The notes under the pieces: model-generated
What the model was told of the DNA's origin: nothing
Database searches by the model: none
The model's input: only the letters and a program-made list of their open reading frames with translations
Assembly (NCBI GenBank): GCA_017634355.1
Contig: JAGBNO010000017.1
Coordinates: forward strand, 1-40,510
Length of the DNA: 40,510 nucleotides
DNA from: Lachnospiraceae bacterium
GTDB taxonomy: Bacteria; Bacillota; Clostridia; Lachnospirales; Lachnospiraceae
Reading direction: 5' to 3'
In this document: piece by piece, positions 24,839-33,980 of the stretch
Layout of the letters: every line of letters starts with the position of its first letter
How positions within the stretch are numbered: the stretch's first letter is position 1
Translations under genes and position numbers: made by a program

Positions 24839-25834
24839 ATGGACAAAGAGTTTAAGAATATAAGCGGGACTATTAAGTCGGATTTTTTCCCTGAGGGCAC
24901 CTCTTTCCTTTGGAACATAGAGAAGGGGCTACTATGCGCAGGGCTTAAAAATGCGCCTTTAGAAGAGCCGCAGGAAAAGGAACTGGAAGAAGTGCTTTCA
25001 GGAACTGAATATCCGGAAGGGCTTAAGCTTTTTCTGTGCTTCTGGAGGAGCCATGACGAGGTCTGCGCCTGTTTCTATAGCAGGACCAGCCATGTAAGGG
25101 CCATAGAATTCATGCAGTACATCCTGTCGGAGGCCGGCCTTACCAAGGGCGATGGGGAGAGGGCATACGGCAGGATAACGGCCGCTACGCTCTGGGTGCA
25201 TATAGAGGAGAGGAATCTCCACGACCTGTCTGAATACTTCATGCGTATGTCGCTTTCCTATTTCGAGGACTGTGAAGAGATCGTGGCTGATGAATATGCG
25301 TCTTTGCATGAGGCGGAGCTTAAGGGGCTCCCGAAATACAGGAAAGCCCGCATACCCTGGTCCTTCGTGAAGTCCACTGATATCTGCCCGTCAGGCGGAA
25401 GGCTTGTTATAAAGACACTGGAAAATGAGTCCGGCATTGAGATATCGTCGGATGAGGACACATATATCATGATAGGCAGCCAGGGGGAGGTCTATCATAT
25501 AAACAGGAAGAAATTCGAGAACTCCTATGAAGCAACGGACGAACCGCTGGATATATTCTCGCAGATGACCATATTCCTTCCGGAGGTCAAGATACTGCCG
25601 GAAGAGGAATTTATTAGCATAGACGAGATGGCTCATATCTGTTATCCCAGGCAGGGGATGGAGATTTTTGCAAGACCTCTTGAAAAAAGGACCAAAATCT
25701 ACCCTGTCTACGACAGGGACAACTACTTCCTCGGCAGGGAGGGGGATTATATGGCCATAAGGGTGGACGACATAAGCGACATCTATATCATACAGAAAAA
25801 AATCTTCCTGCATACCTACGAACTGTCGGAATGA
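24839..25834 (+). CDS. Unrecognised protein with two similar C-terminal modules (331 aa)
   Basis: No family is recognised. The ATG at 24839 is chosen because AGGGGGGAGC lies directly upstream. The N-terminal half (to about residue 170) is mixed alpha/beta. The C-terminal half contains two similar segments, SDEDTYIMIGSQGEVYHINRKKF-ENSYE and REGDYMAIRVDDISDIYIIQKKIF-LHTYE: each has an acidic-Asp-Tyr start, a Tyr-x-Ile strand and an F..(S/T)YE end. This looks like an internal duplication of a small beta-rich module. It sits between the cyclase gene (57 bases upstream) and the MBL gene (15 bases downstream), so it may bind or sense the same signal. Confidence 0.7.
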   Translation: MDKEFKNISGTIKSDFFPEGTSFLWNIEKGLLCAGLKNAPLEEPQEKELEEVLSGTEYPEGLKLFLCFWRSHDEVCACFYSRTSHVRAIEFMQYILSEAGLTKGDGERAYGRITAATLWVHIEERNLHDLSEYFMRMSLSYFEDCEEIVADEYASLHEAELKGLPKYRKARIPWSFVKSTDICPSGGRLVIKTLENESGIEISSDEDTYIMIGSQGEVYHINRKKFENSYEATDEPLDIFSQMTIFLPEVKILPEEEFISIDEMAHICYPRQGMEIFARPLEKRTKIYPVYDRDNYFLGREGDYMAIRVDDISDIYIIQKKIFLHTYELSE

Positions 25835-25849
25835 GGGTATAAGCGGCCA

Positions 25850-26722
25850 ATGGAGAATAGTTTGGGAAAAATGACTGTAACGGTGCTTGGGACCAGGGGC
25901 TCTGTCCCCGTGTGCGGTGAGAAGTATAGAATATTCGGCTCTGCGACTTCCTGCATAAGAGTAGTAGCGCATGACAGCGGCAGGGATGAGGGAAGCAGCG
26001 CTAAAGAGAGCGGGAAAGGGGATGCGGCACAGGTGGAAGAACTGTACCTGGACGCAGGAAATGGGATAGTAGGCGCTGAGGCCTTGCCCCATAGCCATAT
26101 CTCCATCCTTTTTACCCACATGCATATAGACCACCTTCTGGGGCTTCCCTTTTTCAAGCCCCTCAGCGAGAAAGGTAGGAGGCTGGATATGTATGCCGCG
26201 CCCAGGGAGGGATTAAGCATATCCGAGGCCATGGACAGGCTTTTCTCGCCGCCGTACTGGCCGCTGGGCATAGGCGCCTACCCTGCCGATACCTATATGC
26301 ATTATTTAGATAAATCTTTTGACTTAGGAGCAGTGCATATAGACACGCTGGAGGTCCAACATCCGGGGGGCAGCAGCGCCTTCAGGCTCTCCTTTAAGGA
26401 TATGTCCCTCGTATATCTCACAGATTTTGAGCACACGGGCGCAGACATGGAGAAAGTGAGGAATTTTGTAAAGGATACGGACCTGCTTATATATGATGGG
26501 CAGTATTCCCTTGAAGAGTATGATAAATGCAGGGGATATGGACATTCAGTTCCGGAGGTTGCGCTGGAGCTCCTTTCCGGCACGGGCTTTAAGAAGCTCC
26601 TCTTTACCCATCATGCCCCTGACCACGATGACAGCTTCCTCCTTAAATGGGAAGAGAAGATAAAGAAAAGCTGCCCCATAGCCTCCTTTGCGAGAGCAGG
26701 GGAAGTGATAGAGATAGGTTGA
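25850..26722 (+). CDS. MBL-fold hydrolase, COG1235/phosphodiesterase-like (290 aa)
   Basis: Metallo-beta-lactamase fold protein. The N-terminal VLGTRGSVPV...FGSATSC is characteristic of the group that includes phosphoribosyl cyclic phosphodiesterase-like enzymes. Metal ligands are visible: HMHIDH (His90, His92, Asp94, His95), LTDFEHT (Asp) and FTHHAPDHDD (His). Such enzymes hydrolyse phosphodiester or cyclic phosphate bonds, so it could degrade the product of the cyclase two genes upstream; this is an inference from context. Spacing is 15 bases after the unknown protein and 7 before the lysozyme gene. RNase Z-like or arylsulfatase-like activity is an alternative. Confidence 0.8.
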   Translation: MENSLGKMTVTVLGTRGSVPVCGEKYRIFGSATSCIRVVAHDSGRDEGSSAKESGKGDAAQVEELYLDAGNGIVGAEALPHSHISILFTHMHIDHLLGLPFFKPLSEKGRRLDMYAAPREGLSISEAMDRLFSPPYWPLGIGAYPADTYMHYLDKSFDLGAVHIDTLEVQHPGGSSAFRLSFKDMSLVYLTDFEHTGADMEKVRNFVKDTDLLIYDGQYSLEEYDKCRGYGHSVPEVALELLSGTGFKKLLFTHHAPDHDDSFLLKWEEKIKKSCPIASFARAGEVIEIG

Positions 26723-26729
26723 AACATCT

Positions 26730-27956
26730 ATGTCTATGTTGAAGGGCAATGAAGATGAATATGTAGATAGCGCAAGGACACGCATAAGGTTTGTCCTGGG
26801 CTGCGTAGCGGGAGTGTCGGCAGTGCTTCTCGTGCTGCTGCTTACTTTCATGACCAATAAAAAGCCCGCAAAGGAGCAGAAGGTAACAAGCGGAAAGGTA
26901 AACCTAAGTGCGGCTGAAGATGGGGAAATCCCGCTGTCTGAATTGGAGAGTGACGGTAAAAGGGTCAGCGACGAACTGAATTTCTGGCACATGTATGACG
27001 AGCCGAAAGATGAGAGCACGGTCATACCTACAGCCAGGCCTGCGGGGCAGGACGACAGGGTCTACAGGGAGGATGAAGAAGACGGGGGCGGCCCCTCTGA
27101 GGAAGATGAGGCTTTTGGGGCTCTCTCCGAAAACAGCCTGTCGGAAAATGAGGCCGTTCTTTCCGAAAACCAGGTGGACATAAGGGGGTCTATCTCAGAA
27201 AATCTCTTTGATGTGAACCAGCTCTCCGACGGGGCCGCCATGTTTGCCGAGGTAGAGAGCGGAATAAAGCCCAATTCCTATTTAAAGGATGCTTTCCGGA
27301 TGGACGGGCAGTGGAAGGACTATGCGCCCCTTGGAAAGAAGAGCTCTTTCAGGGGTATAGACGTGTCCAAATACCAGAAGACCATAGACTGGGGCAGGGT
27401 AGCGGCATCGGGCATAGACTTTGCCATGCTCCGCATGGGCTCCAGGGGCTATGGTTCAGGGAAGGTGTCCATTGACGATGAGTTTAAGATAAACCTGGAA
27501 GGCTGCTCTGTAAACGGCATACATGCAGGGGTATATTTCTATTCCCAGGCAGTGAATGTGATGGAGGCCGTGGAAGAGGCCAATTATTGCATAGCGGCCA
27601 TACAGGGGCATGAGGTTACCTACCCCATAGTATTCGACACAGAAGAAGTGCTGAACGACAGCTACAGGACGCAGTTTTTGACCAAGCAGGAGATGTCGGC
27701 CATAGCGCGGGCCTTCTGCGACACCGTGAAGGCCTATGGCTACACGCCTATGATAGGGGCCACAAAGAAGCAGTTTGCCTACCACCTGGACCTCTCCCTG
27801 ATACAGGATTACGACTGGTGGCTATTCGACACTGACGAGGAGACGGTATTCCCCTACCGCTTCACCATGTGGCAGTATTCGCAGAGCGGAACGGTTGACG
27901 GCATAAACGGGGCAGTGGACCTGGACCTGTCCATAGTGGACTATTCAATGAGATGA
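26730..27956 (+). CDS. Membrane-anchored GH25 lysozyme-like muramidase (408 aa)
   Basis: An N-terminal membrane helix at about residues 20-41 (VLGCVAGVSAVLLVLLLTF) anchors an outward-facing protein. Residues 45-205 are an acidic, low-complexity stem with several SEN(x)-type repeats (LSENSLSENEAVLSENQ). From about residue 205 a glycoside hydrolase family 25 domain follows: RGIDVSKYQKTIDWGRV, MLRMGSRGYGSG, AGVYFYSQA, IVFDTEE (catalytic acidic residues), MWQYSQSGTVDGINGAVDLD. GH25 enzymes cleave the N-acetylmuramic acid to N-acetylglucosamine bond. Last gene of the TIR/cyclase operon, 7 bases after the MBL gene; it may be an effector on the wall or unrelated. Ends 13 bases from the convergent marR gene. 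Confidence 0.88.
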   Translation: MSMLKGNEDEYVDSARTRIRFVLGCVAGVSAVLLVLLLTFMTNKKPAKEQKVTSGKVNLSAAEDGEIPLSELESDGKRVSDELNFWHMYDEPKDESTVIPTARPAGQDDRVYREDEEDGGGPSEEDEAFGALSENSLSENEAVLSENQVDIRGSISENLFDVNQLSDGAAMFAEVESGIKPNSYLKDAFRMDGQWKDYAPLGKKSSFRGIDVSKYQKTIDWGRVAASGIDFAMLRMGSRGYGSGKVSIDDEFKINLEGCSVNGIHAGVYFYSQAVNVMEAVEEANYCIAAIQGHEVTYPIVFDTEEVLNDSYRTQFLTKQEMSAIARAFCDTVKAYGYTPMIGATKKQFAYHLDLSLIQDYDWWLFDTDEETVFPYRFTMWQYSQSGTVDGINGAVDLDLSIVDYSMR

Positions 27957-27969
27957 CATATAGGCCTCC

Positions 27970-28434
27970 TTAATCATGGGACTTCTCCAGTTCTATAAAT
28001 ATCGCTGTCATCTTCTGGCAAAGCCTCACGAAATCCTTTGTGTCAGTTTCGCCCATGAGCTCGAATATCTTTTTCATGCGGCGGAACTCCTTTTCCATCT
28101 CTGCCATTGCATATTTCTTTCCGGTCTTTGTGATAGAGACTAGTACATTCCGGCGGTTGCTCGAAAGGACAGTCCTCTCGATCTGGCCTTTTTTCTCAAG
28201 GGCGTTCAATATGGCCGACACCCTTCCCTTTGTGGCCTTCATGACAGAGCTTATCTCGGTGGGGGTCATGGGGGCTTTATTGCAGAAGAGTATATTTAAG
28301 AGCATCTGCTCCCCCCTGGACAGCCTGTTCAGCTCTTCAAAAATATTCGAGCTCCTGTCATTTATGATTTTTTCAAACGCCGTAATTGCCTCATTGATAT
28401 ATTCCGGCGCACTCTCGTCTCTGGTATAAAACAT
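27970..28434 (-). CDS. MarR family transcriptional regulator (154 aa)
   Basis: A winged helix-turn-helix repressor: MTPTEISSVMKATKGRVSAILNALEKKGQIER is the recognition region and LSSNRRNVLVSITKTG the wing, with helices on either side for dimerisation. AAGGAA precedes the start. It is divergent from the efflux operon at 28874, the usual layout for a MarR protein controlling a drug or lipid pump; two operator-like dyads lie before the first efflux gene. The inducer is unknown. Confidence 0.9.
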   Translation of the reverse strand: MFYTRDESAPEYINEAITAFEKIINDRSSNIFEELNRLSRGEQMLLNILFCNKAPMTPTEISSVMKATKGRVSAILNALEKKGQIERTVLSSNRRNVLVSITKTGKKYAMAEMEKEFRRMKKIFELMGETDTKDFVRLCQKMTAIFIELEKSHD

Positions 28435-28734
28435 TTCACTTACTACATTCCTTTGTTTTAAGGTAAACCCCCAGCCCCCTGTTTTTTGGGCTTTATATGG
28501 GCTGCCGCATGGACATAGTCAATAAAGTAACATAAGAAGCATATTTTTTTCAATAGCATTTTTTTCAAGGCTTTTTGCCAATGGAATAAAATGGCCGCAG
28601 ATTCCTACAATATCTGGATAAATGGAGTGGATTAAATACAAGCTGTTGAGGAGGGGAAAATTTTAGCTAAAAAATAGTAATCAGTGTAAACTATTTTCAG
28701 TAAAAATTATAGCAATATAGGGCTTTTCAGGCTA

Positions 28735-28764
28735 TTGTATCTTGAAGTGCTCTTGTGATAAAAT
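28735..28764 (+). promoter_or_regulatory. Promoter candidate of the efflux operon
   Basis: TTGTAT (28735-28740), an 18-base spacer and TAAAAT (28759-28764) precede the efflux genes by about 110 bases. The rest of the 439-bp gap between marR and the efflux operon holds no gene. Confidence 0.4.
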
Positions 28765-28802
28765 CCATAAGGATTTTTGGAACGGCGCACAGGCTCGTTC
28801 GG

Positions 28803-28861
28803 ATATTATGTAAAGTCGCGTAATAGAAGCGCCGCAGATATTACGGGAAGTTGCGTAATAG
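28803..28861 (+). promoter_or_regulatory. Two operator-like dyads upstream of the efflux genes
   Basis: A 24-base direct repeat occurs at 28803-28826 and 28838-28861 (20 of 24 identical). Each copy holds an inverted repeat: ATTATG-N8-CGTAAT in the first and a perfect ATTACG-N8-CGTAAT in the second. The second abuts the GGAGG ribosome-binding site. This is the size and symmetry expected for MarR-dimer sites and lies in the transcribed leader. Confidence 0.55.
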
Positions 28862-28873
28862 GGAGGAAAGTAA

Positions 28874-30646
28874 ATGAGGACAGGGAACAGGATGATAAGA
28901 CGCTATGGGGCGTTATTTTTAACGGCTGTTTTGGGGACAAGCTCGCTCTCCGGCTGTGCCCCTTTTGGGAAGAATAGCGAAGCTGAAGCTCTGAGCGCGG
29001 AGGAAGCGGGCATAGTGCTGGATGTGGAGACGATTTCGCCGGAGAGGCGCTCTGTTGCGATAAGCTCCAATTTTTCCGCTACGGTGGAAGCGGACAGCAC
29101 GGTGACTGTAATCCCGAAACTGTCAGGGGAAGTGACACAGAAGAATTTTGAGGTTGGGGACCACGTTAATGAAGGCGACCTGCTATTTACGATAGACGAT
29201 AAGTCTGCGCAGATCGCGCTAAAGCAGGCCCAGGCCACATTGACCAGCGCACAGGCGGGACTTACGGCTCAGACGGCGGCCACTGCATCGGCACACGCCC
29301 AGGGGCTGCAGACCATAGGAACTATCTCGACTACCGAGAAGCAGCTGGACTATGCCGTGGAGCAGGCGAGGGTGGGCAAGATGCAGGCAAAGTACGCCTA
29401 TGAGAGCGCCCAGTACCAGGCAGAGAATGCGGAAGACCAGTTAAAGATAGCCGAGGACAATCTGGATAATGCTAAGGATGCCAAGAAAAAGGCAAAGGAT
29501 ACAAGGGACGACCTTAGGAGCCTGCAGAACGAGTACCGGAGGAGGGCGAGGACAGATAAGACGGCCGCCGACACATGGCTTGCGGGAAGGGGCTATGCCA
29601 GCGCGGCTTCCCTCTCATCGGCCGTAACTAGTGCGGAATCGGCATATACATCTGCAAAGAATTCCCAGGAGCAGCTGGAAAACAATATGGACATCCTGGA
29701 GAGGAATATAAGGATAGCGGAGAATTCAGCGGGCTCTGCGGAGCTGAACTATTATATCGGCGGCGAGGGGATAGAGCTTGCGGAAAAGCAATATGAAGAC
29801 TATGAGCTCTATGGGATAAACAGCACCCTCTATGGTGTCAATGCGTCAGTAGTGGGGGCAGATTCCTCCCTCACAAATTCGGAGGCGTCAGTTAAGCAGG
29901 CGAAAGCGGGGCTGGAAAATGCTCAGATGAACTTAGGTTATACCAAGGTTTCGGCGCCTGTCAGCGGAACCATCACGGAGATCAATGTATCCCTCCACAA
30001 TATGACATCCCCGTCTGTAGAGGCCTATGTGATACAGAGCGATGCCAGAAATAAGATCACATTTTATGTGGCAGAGGAGACCAGGGCTAATCTGGCTGTG
30101 GGCAATTCGGCCATCGTCATAAAGAATGGCGCGGAGTACAATGCTACGATAACACTTGTCAGCGACACTTTGGATTCCTCCACAGGGCTCTTCAAGGTGG
30201 AGGCTGTGCTGGACGACGATGTAGACACCTTGGTAAATGGCTCCGATGTCAGCATAAGGACAGTGACCAGGGAGTCAAAGGATGCGCTGGTGCTGCCCAT
30301 GGACTGTGTATATTACGAAGGAGAGCAGGCCTTTGTATATGTGAATGAGGGCAATAAGGCAATTAGGCGCAATGTTTCCACGGGCATATCGGATGACCGT
30401 GGAGTAGAAATAAGCGAGGGCATTTCTGCGGACGACGAGATAGTGTCTACCTGGTCGGCGCAGCTAAAGGACGGCGCTGAGATAAAGGTCGCCGGTACTG
30501 GGCCTAAGGGCAATGGAGATAGCGCAGAAAGCACGGAAAGCACTGCGGCCCTTGATGATGCCGCAAAGGATAAGGATATCCGGGATGTGGCCCTTGCGAG
30601 GGCAGGAGCCGCTATGGTGGAGAGTACGGAGGCGGGCGTGAGATGA
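28874..30646 (+). CDS. RND efflux periplasmic-adaptor-type lipoprotein (590 aa)
   Basis: Membrane fusion protein partner of an RND pump. The signal sequence ends in lipobox SLSGC, so it is a lipoprotein on the outer face of the membrane. The lipoyl/barrel-sandwich halves are VTVIPKLSGEVTQKNFEVGDHVNEGDLLFTID and LGYTKVSAPVSGTITEINV. Between them an unusually long Ala/Glu/Lys/Gln-rich coiled coil (about residues 110-360) makes the protein longer than typical adaptors. C-terminal beta-barrel and membrane-proximal domains follow (residues about 395-550). GGAGGAAAG precedes the ATG. The stop overlaps the start of the RND gene by 4 bases, so the two are coupled. Confidence 0.9.
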   Translation: MRTGNRMIRRYGALFLTAVLGTSSLSGCAPFGKNSEAEALSAEEAGIVLDVETISPERRSVAISSNFSATVEADSTVTVIPKLSGEVTQKNFEVGDHVNEGDLLFTIDDKSAQIALKQAQATLTSAQAGLTAQTAATASAHAQGLQTIGTISTTEKQLDYAVEQARVGKMQAKYAYESAQYQAENAEDQLKIAEDNLDNAKDAKKKAKDTRDDLRSLQNEYRRRARTDKTAADTWLAGRGYASAASLSSAVTSAESAYTSAKNSQEQLENNMDILERNIRIAENSAGSAELNYYIGGEGIELAEKQYEDYELYGINSTLYGVNASVVGADSSLTNSEASVKQAKAGLENAQMNLGYTKVSAPVSGTITEINVSLHNMTSPSVEAYVIQSDARNKITFYVAEETRANLAVGNSAIVIKNGAEYNATITLVSDTLDSSTGLFKVEAVLDDDVDTLVNGSDVSIRTVTRESKDALVLPMDCVYYEGEQAFVYVNEGNKAIRRNVSTGISDDRGVEISEGISADDEIVSTWSAQLKDGAEIKVAGTGPKGNGDSAESTESTAALDDAAKDKDIRDVALARAGAAMVESTEAGVR

Positions 30647-33600
30647 AATGGCTTGTAAAGGGTTCATTAAATAAGCCTGTAGCTGTAGTCGTAATGGTGC
30701 TGGCTCTGGCAGTATTCTCAGTGACGGCGCTTACCAGTATTTCACTGCAGCTCATGCCCGATATGTCCATACCGGTGCTCGTTGTATATACCGTATATCC
30801 GGGCGCATCTCCGGAGGAACTGGATGAGCTCGTGACGGACAAGATATCCGGGGCCTGCGAGTCCATATCCGGCTTAAAAAATGCCTTTGCGAATTCAAGC
30901 GAGAATTCAGGCTATGTCATGATGCAGTTTGACTATGGCATAGACATGGACGATGCATACAGCGATGTGCGCTCTGCCATCGACAGGATAAGGAACGACC
31001 TCCCGGACGACTGCCAGGACCCTACCATTATAGAGATAGATACCAGCGCAATGGCGGATATGAATATTTCCGTAGCCTCGACGGGGGGCGGCACGGATGT
31101 GCTGCAGGAAGTGGAGGACGATATAGAGCCGGAGCTTAGGAAGATAAGCTCAGTTGCGGATATCACCATTAATGGCGGGGATGAGAAGTATATCAGCGTG
31201 GAGCTCATCCCCGAATATACAGAGCAGTACGGGCTCAGCGTACAGTCGGTGGTAGATGCCATTGTGGCCGTCAATTTCTCCATGCCTGCAGGCACTGCCG
31301 AATATGGCGACCAGAAATTAAACTTAAATGCGGAGGTGAAATACGAGAATCTGCCTGAACTGGAGCAGGTTCCCATCACTACAGGGACCGGACAGGTCAT
31401 ACACTTAGCCGACGTAGCAAGGGTGCGCTATGCGGTTTCTGAGAAGAATACGCTTTCCCGTTACATGGGTGAAAATAATGTAAGCTTAGAGATACAGAGA
31501 AAGCAGTCAGCTTCCGCAGTCACGCTTTCAAGGGCTGTGAATAAGGTGCTGGATGAACTAAGGGTGAAGCGGCCGGACCTGGAGTTCACGGTCATAAGGG
31601 ACTCTGCCGACACCATAATGGAAAGGCTCACCGGCGTCGGTAAAACGGTGCTAGAGGCAGTCCTTCTCGCCATGCTGATATTATTAGTATTCTTCGGCGA
31701 CCTGAAGGCTTCGCTCATAGTGGGCAGCTCCATGCCCATATCCATAATGGCCACCCTGGTCTGTATGTGGCTTGCGGGATTAAACTTGAATGTCGTTACC
31801 CTGGGAGCCTTGATGATAGCCGTCGGTATGATGACAGACAATGCCGTTGTGGTTATAGAGATGTGCTTCAGGCAGCGGCAGAGCTCATCCTCATTTAAGG
31901 AAGCCGCTTATGAGGGCACTTCCATAGTGCTGAACTCCGTCATAGGCTCTACCATAACGACTGTTGTTGTGTATGTGCCGCTTTCCCTAATGGAGGGGCT
32001 TTCGGGCCAGATGTTTAAGCAGCTTGGCTATACCATCATATTTGCCCTGATTGCTTCACTGATTTCCGCTATTACAATAATACCCCTATGCTTCATGGCA
32101 TACCAGCCAGTAGAGAAGCAGGACATACCCATGACGAGGTTTTTGCGCTGGGTGTCAAAGCACTATGCCAAGGTACTGAGGTTTGTGCTTAAGTGGAAGA
32201 AGACGGTATTCCTGGTCTCCATACTGGTGCTCATAGTCACGATAAGCCTTGCCAGGTTCCTTAGGACTGAGCTTATGACCCAGACAGACGAGGGAATAGT
32301 GAATGTCTCCCTGGCATTCAGGCCGAACTTAAAGATTGAAGAGATGGATAAGGAAGTAAAAAAGCTGGAGGAATTCGTCATGGCGGCAGAGGAGATAGAA
32401 GACTACTCTGTCACCATTGCCAGAACGAGCGCTTCAGCCACCATTACCGCCAATAAAAGTGACGACAGCCCCCTTTCCACTCAGGAGATAGTCGATAAGT
32501 GGAATCAGGAATTGAAGGGCTTTTCAAATCTTTTTGAGGCCACGGCGAGCGCAGGCTCTTCCATGGGGAGAAGTTCCATGGGAAGCCCGAATACAAAGGA
32601 ATTTGACTTCGTTTCCACAGACAGGGACAAGCTTAAAGCAACTGCCAATGAAATGGTCCGTTTGATGGAGAATACGGAAGGGGTCCTCAGGGCAGAGTCC
32701 TCAGTGACGGAGACAGGGTCGAAAGCTAAGGTGGTAATTGACCCTGTGATGGCCAGGGCAAAGGGCTTTTCAGCCATGCAGCTTGCAGGATTAGTCTATG
32801 TGAATATGTCAGGTTCGGATGCCCTGGATGTGACCATAGATTCCAATACCTATACCATTACGGTGGAATATCCCCGTGGTCACTTTGAGACTATCAGCGA
32901 CGTGGAGGCAATGACATTTACGAATGCCCAGGGGCTTAGCGTCCCCCTGACTGAGGTGGGGGAGGTAAGGTTCGCTTCTGCGCCCCAGACCGTGGTGAGG
33001 AAGGACGGTCTTTACCAGGCCTCTGTCACAGCCACCATGACTGCGCTTACCAAGGATGCCGTAACTGACGTGCTGCAGGAGAAGGCTGATAAGATGGTCC
33101 TGGATCCGGATGTGAGCTTTGCGACGGATGCACAGACCGAGATGATGCAGGAGGAATTCGCCGCTATAGGACAGGCCATATTCATAGGCGTGTTCCTCGT
33201 ATTCATGGTGATGGCCATACAGTTTAATTCCATAGCCGACTCCATACTGATAATGACATGTATACCTTTTGCCGGCGTGGGATCCATACTTTTCCTTTTA
33301 GCCATAAATGCAAAGATTTCCATGACTTCCCTCATGGGTGTACTGATGCTCGCCGGTATAGTCGTTAATAACGGTATTATCCTTATAGACATGGCGATAC
33401 AGAATCAGGAATCCGGCATGGACACGGTGGAAGCCCTTGTGGACGCAGGTGCAGGGCGTCTGCGCCCCATTCTTATGACCACCCTCACGACCATACTTGC
33501 CATGGTCCCTACGGCAGTGGGCTGGTCCAAGGACAGTAGCTCCCTGCAGGGCATGGCGGGCGTCATAGTGGGCGGCCTCATAGCCTCCACCATACTTACA

Positions 33601-33885
33601 CTGCTCTTGCTGCCGACATTCTACCTCCTTCTCGACAGGCTGCGGGCCAGGGTCGCAAGGCTACAGGAGAAGAGGCGCTTAAAGAATGAAGAGCGTGTCC
33701 GCGCCATAGAGGAAAAAGAGAGGCAGAGGCATGCTGAACTCATGGAAAAAGAAAAGGCTCAGGCACTTCCCAAAAAGGAAGGACCGGATCCCCTGCCGGT
33801 AAGCAAGCCCGATGATGAAGAAGGCAATGCGGCCGAAGAGGGCGAGAAGGCTAAGGAAGAGGCTCCGAAGGACGGGGAGGATTAA
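30643..33885 (+). CDS. RND family efflux transporter permease (1080 aa)
   Basis: AcrB/HAE1-type resistance-nodulation-division pump. The N-terminal LNKPVAVVVMVLALAVFSVTAL helix and ISLQLMPDMSIPVLVVYTVYPGASPEELD are typical. Two repeats of six membrane helices flank large extracytoplasmic loops. The TM4 proton-relay region reads AVGMMTDNAVVVIEM; the TM10 region is GIVVNNGIILIDMA, as in many Firmicutes members that lack the classic Lys. A highly charged C-terminal tail of about 80 residues (Glu/Lys/Pro) is unusual. Pumps of this type in Gram-positive bacteria export drugs, lipids or surface molecules without an outer-membrane channel. Controlled probably by the divergent MarR. Confidence 0.93.
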   Translation: MKWLVKGSLNKPVAVVVMVLALAVFSVTALTSISLQLMPDMSIPVLVVYTVYPGASPEELDELVTDKISGACESISGLKNAFANSSENSGYVMMQFDYGIDMDDAYSDVRSAIDRIRNDLPDDCQDPTIIEIDTSAMADMNISVASTGGGTDVLQEVEDDIEPELRKISSVADITINGGDEKYISVELIPEYTEQYGLSVQSVVDAIVAVNFSMPAGTAEYGDQKLNLNAEVKYENLPELEQVPITTGTGQVIHLADVARVRYAVSEKNTLSRYMGENNVSLEIQRKQSASAVTLSRAVNKVLDELRVKRPDLEFTVIRDSADTIMERLTGVGKTVLEAVLLAMLILLVFFGDLKASLIVGSSMPISIMATLVCMWLAGLNLNVVTLGALMIAVGMMTDNAVVVIEMCFRQRQSSSSFKEAAYEGTSIVLNSVIGSTITTVVVYVPLSLMEGLSGQMFKQLGYTIIFALIASLISAITIIPLCFMAYQPVEKQDIPMTRFLRWVSKHYAKVLRFVLKWKKTVFLVSILVLIVTISLARFLRTELMTQTDEGIVNVSLAFRPNLKIEEMDKEVKKLEEFVMAAEEIEDYSVTIARTSASATITANKSDDSPLSTQEIVDKWNQELKGFSNLFEATASAGSSMGRSSMGSPNTKEFDFVSTDRDKLKATANEMVRLMENTEGVLRAESSVTETGSKAKVVIDPVMARAKGFSAMQLAGLVYVNMSGSDALDVTIDSNTYTITVEYPRGHFETISDVEAMTFTNAQGLSVPLTEVGEVRFASAPQTVVRKDGLYQASVTATMTALTKDAVTDVLQEKADKMVLDPDVSFATDAQTEMMQEEFAAIGQAIFIGVFLVFMVMAIQFNSIADSILIMTCIPFAGVGSILFLLAINAKISMTSLMGVLMLAGIVVNNGIILIDMAIQNQESGMDTVEALVDAGAGRLRPILMTTLTTILAMVPTAVGWSKDSSSLQGMAGVIVGGLIASTILTLLLLPTFYLLLDRLRARVARLQEKRRLKNEERVRAIEEKERQRHAELMEKEKAQALPKKEGPDPLPVSKPDDEEGNAAEEGEKAKEEAPKDGED

Positions 33886-33980
33886 CTGTAAACTTTTACC
33901 GGATTGTGGAAGGAATTATCTCCAATAAGGTCTTGTCCATATTCGGGTGAATTCGTTAAAAATCTTTGATTGGAGAGATT

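Noticed and set aside
25391..26134. Open frame of 247 codons on the minus strand opposite the unknown protein and MBL genes
   Set aside because: It spans two well-supported plus-strand genes and has no ribosome-binding site or motif.
28435..28730. Small gene in the gap between marR and the efflux operon
   Set aside because: No frame with a ribosome-binding site and coding-like composition was found; the region is AT-rich regulatory DNA.
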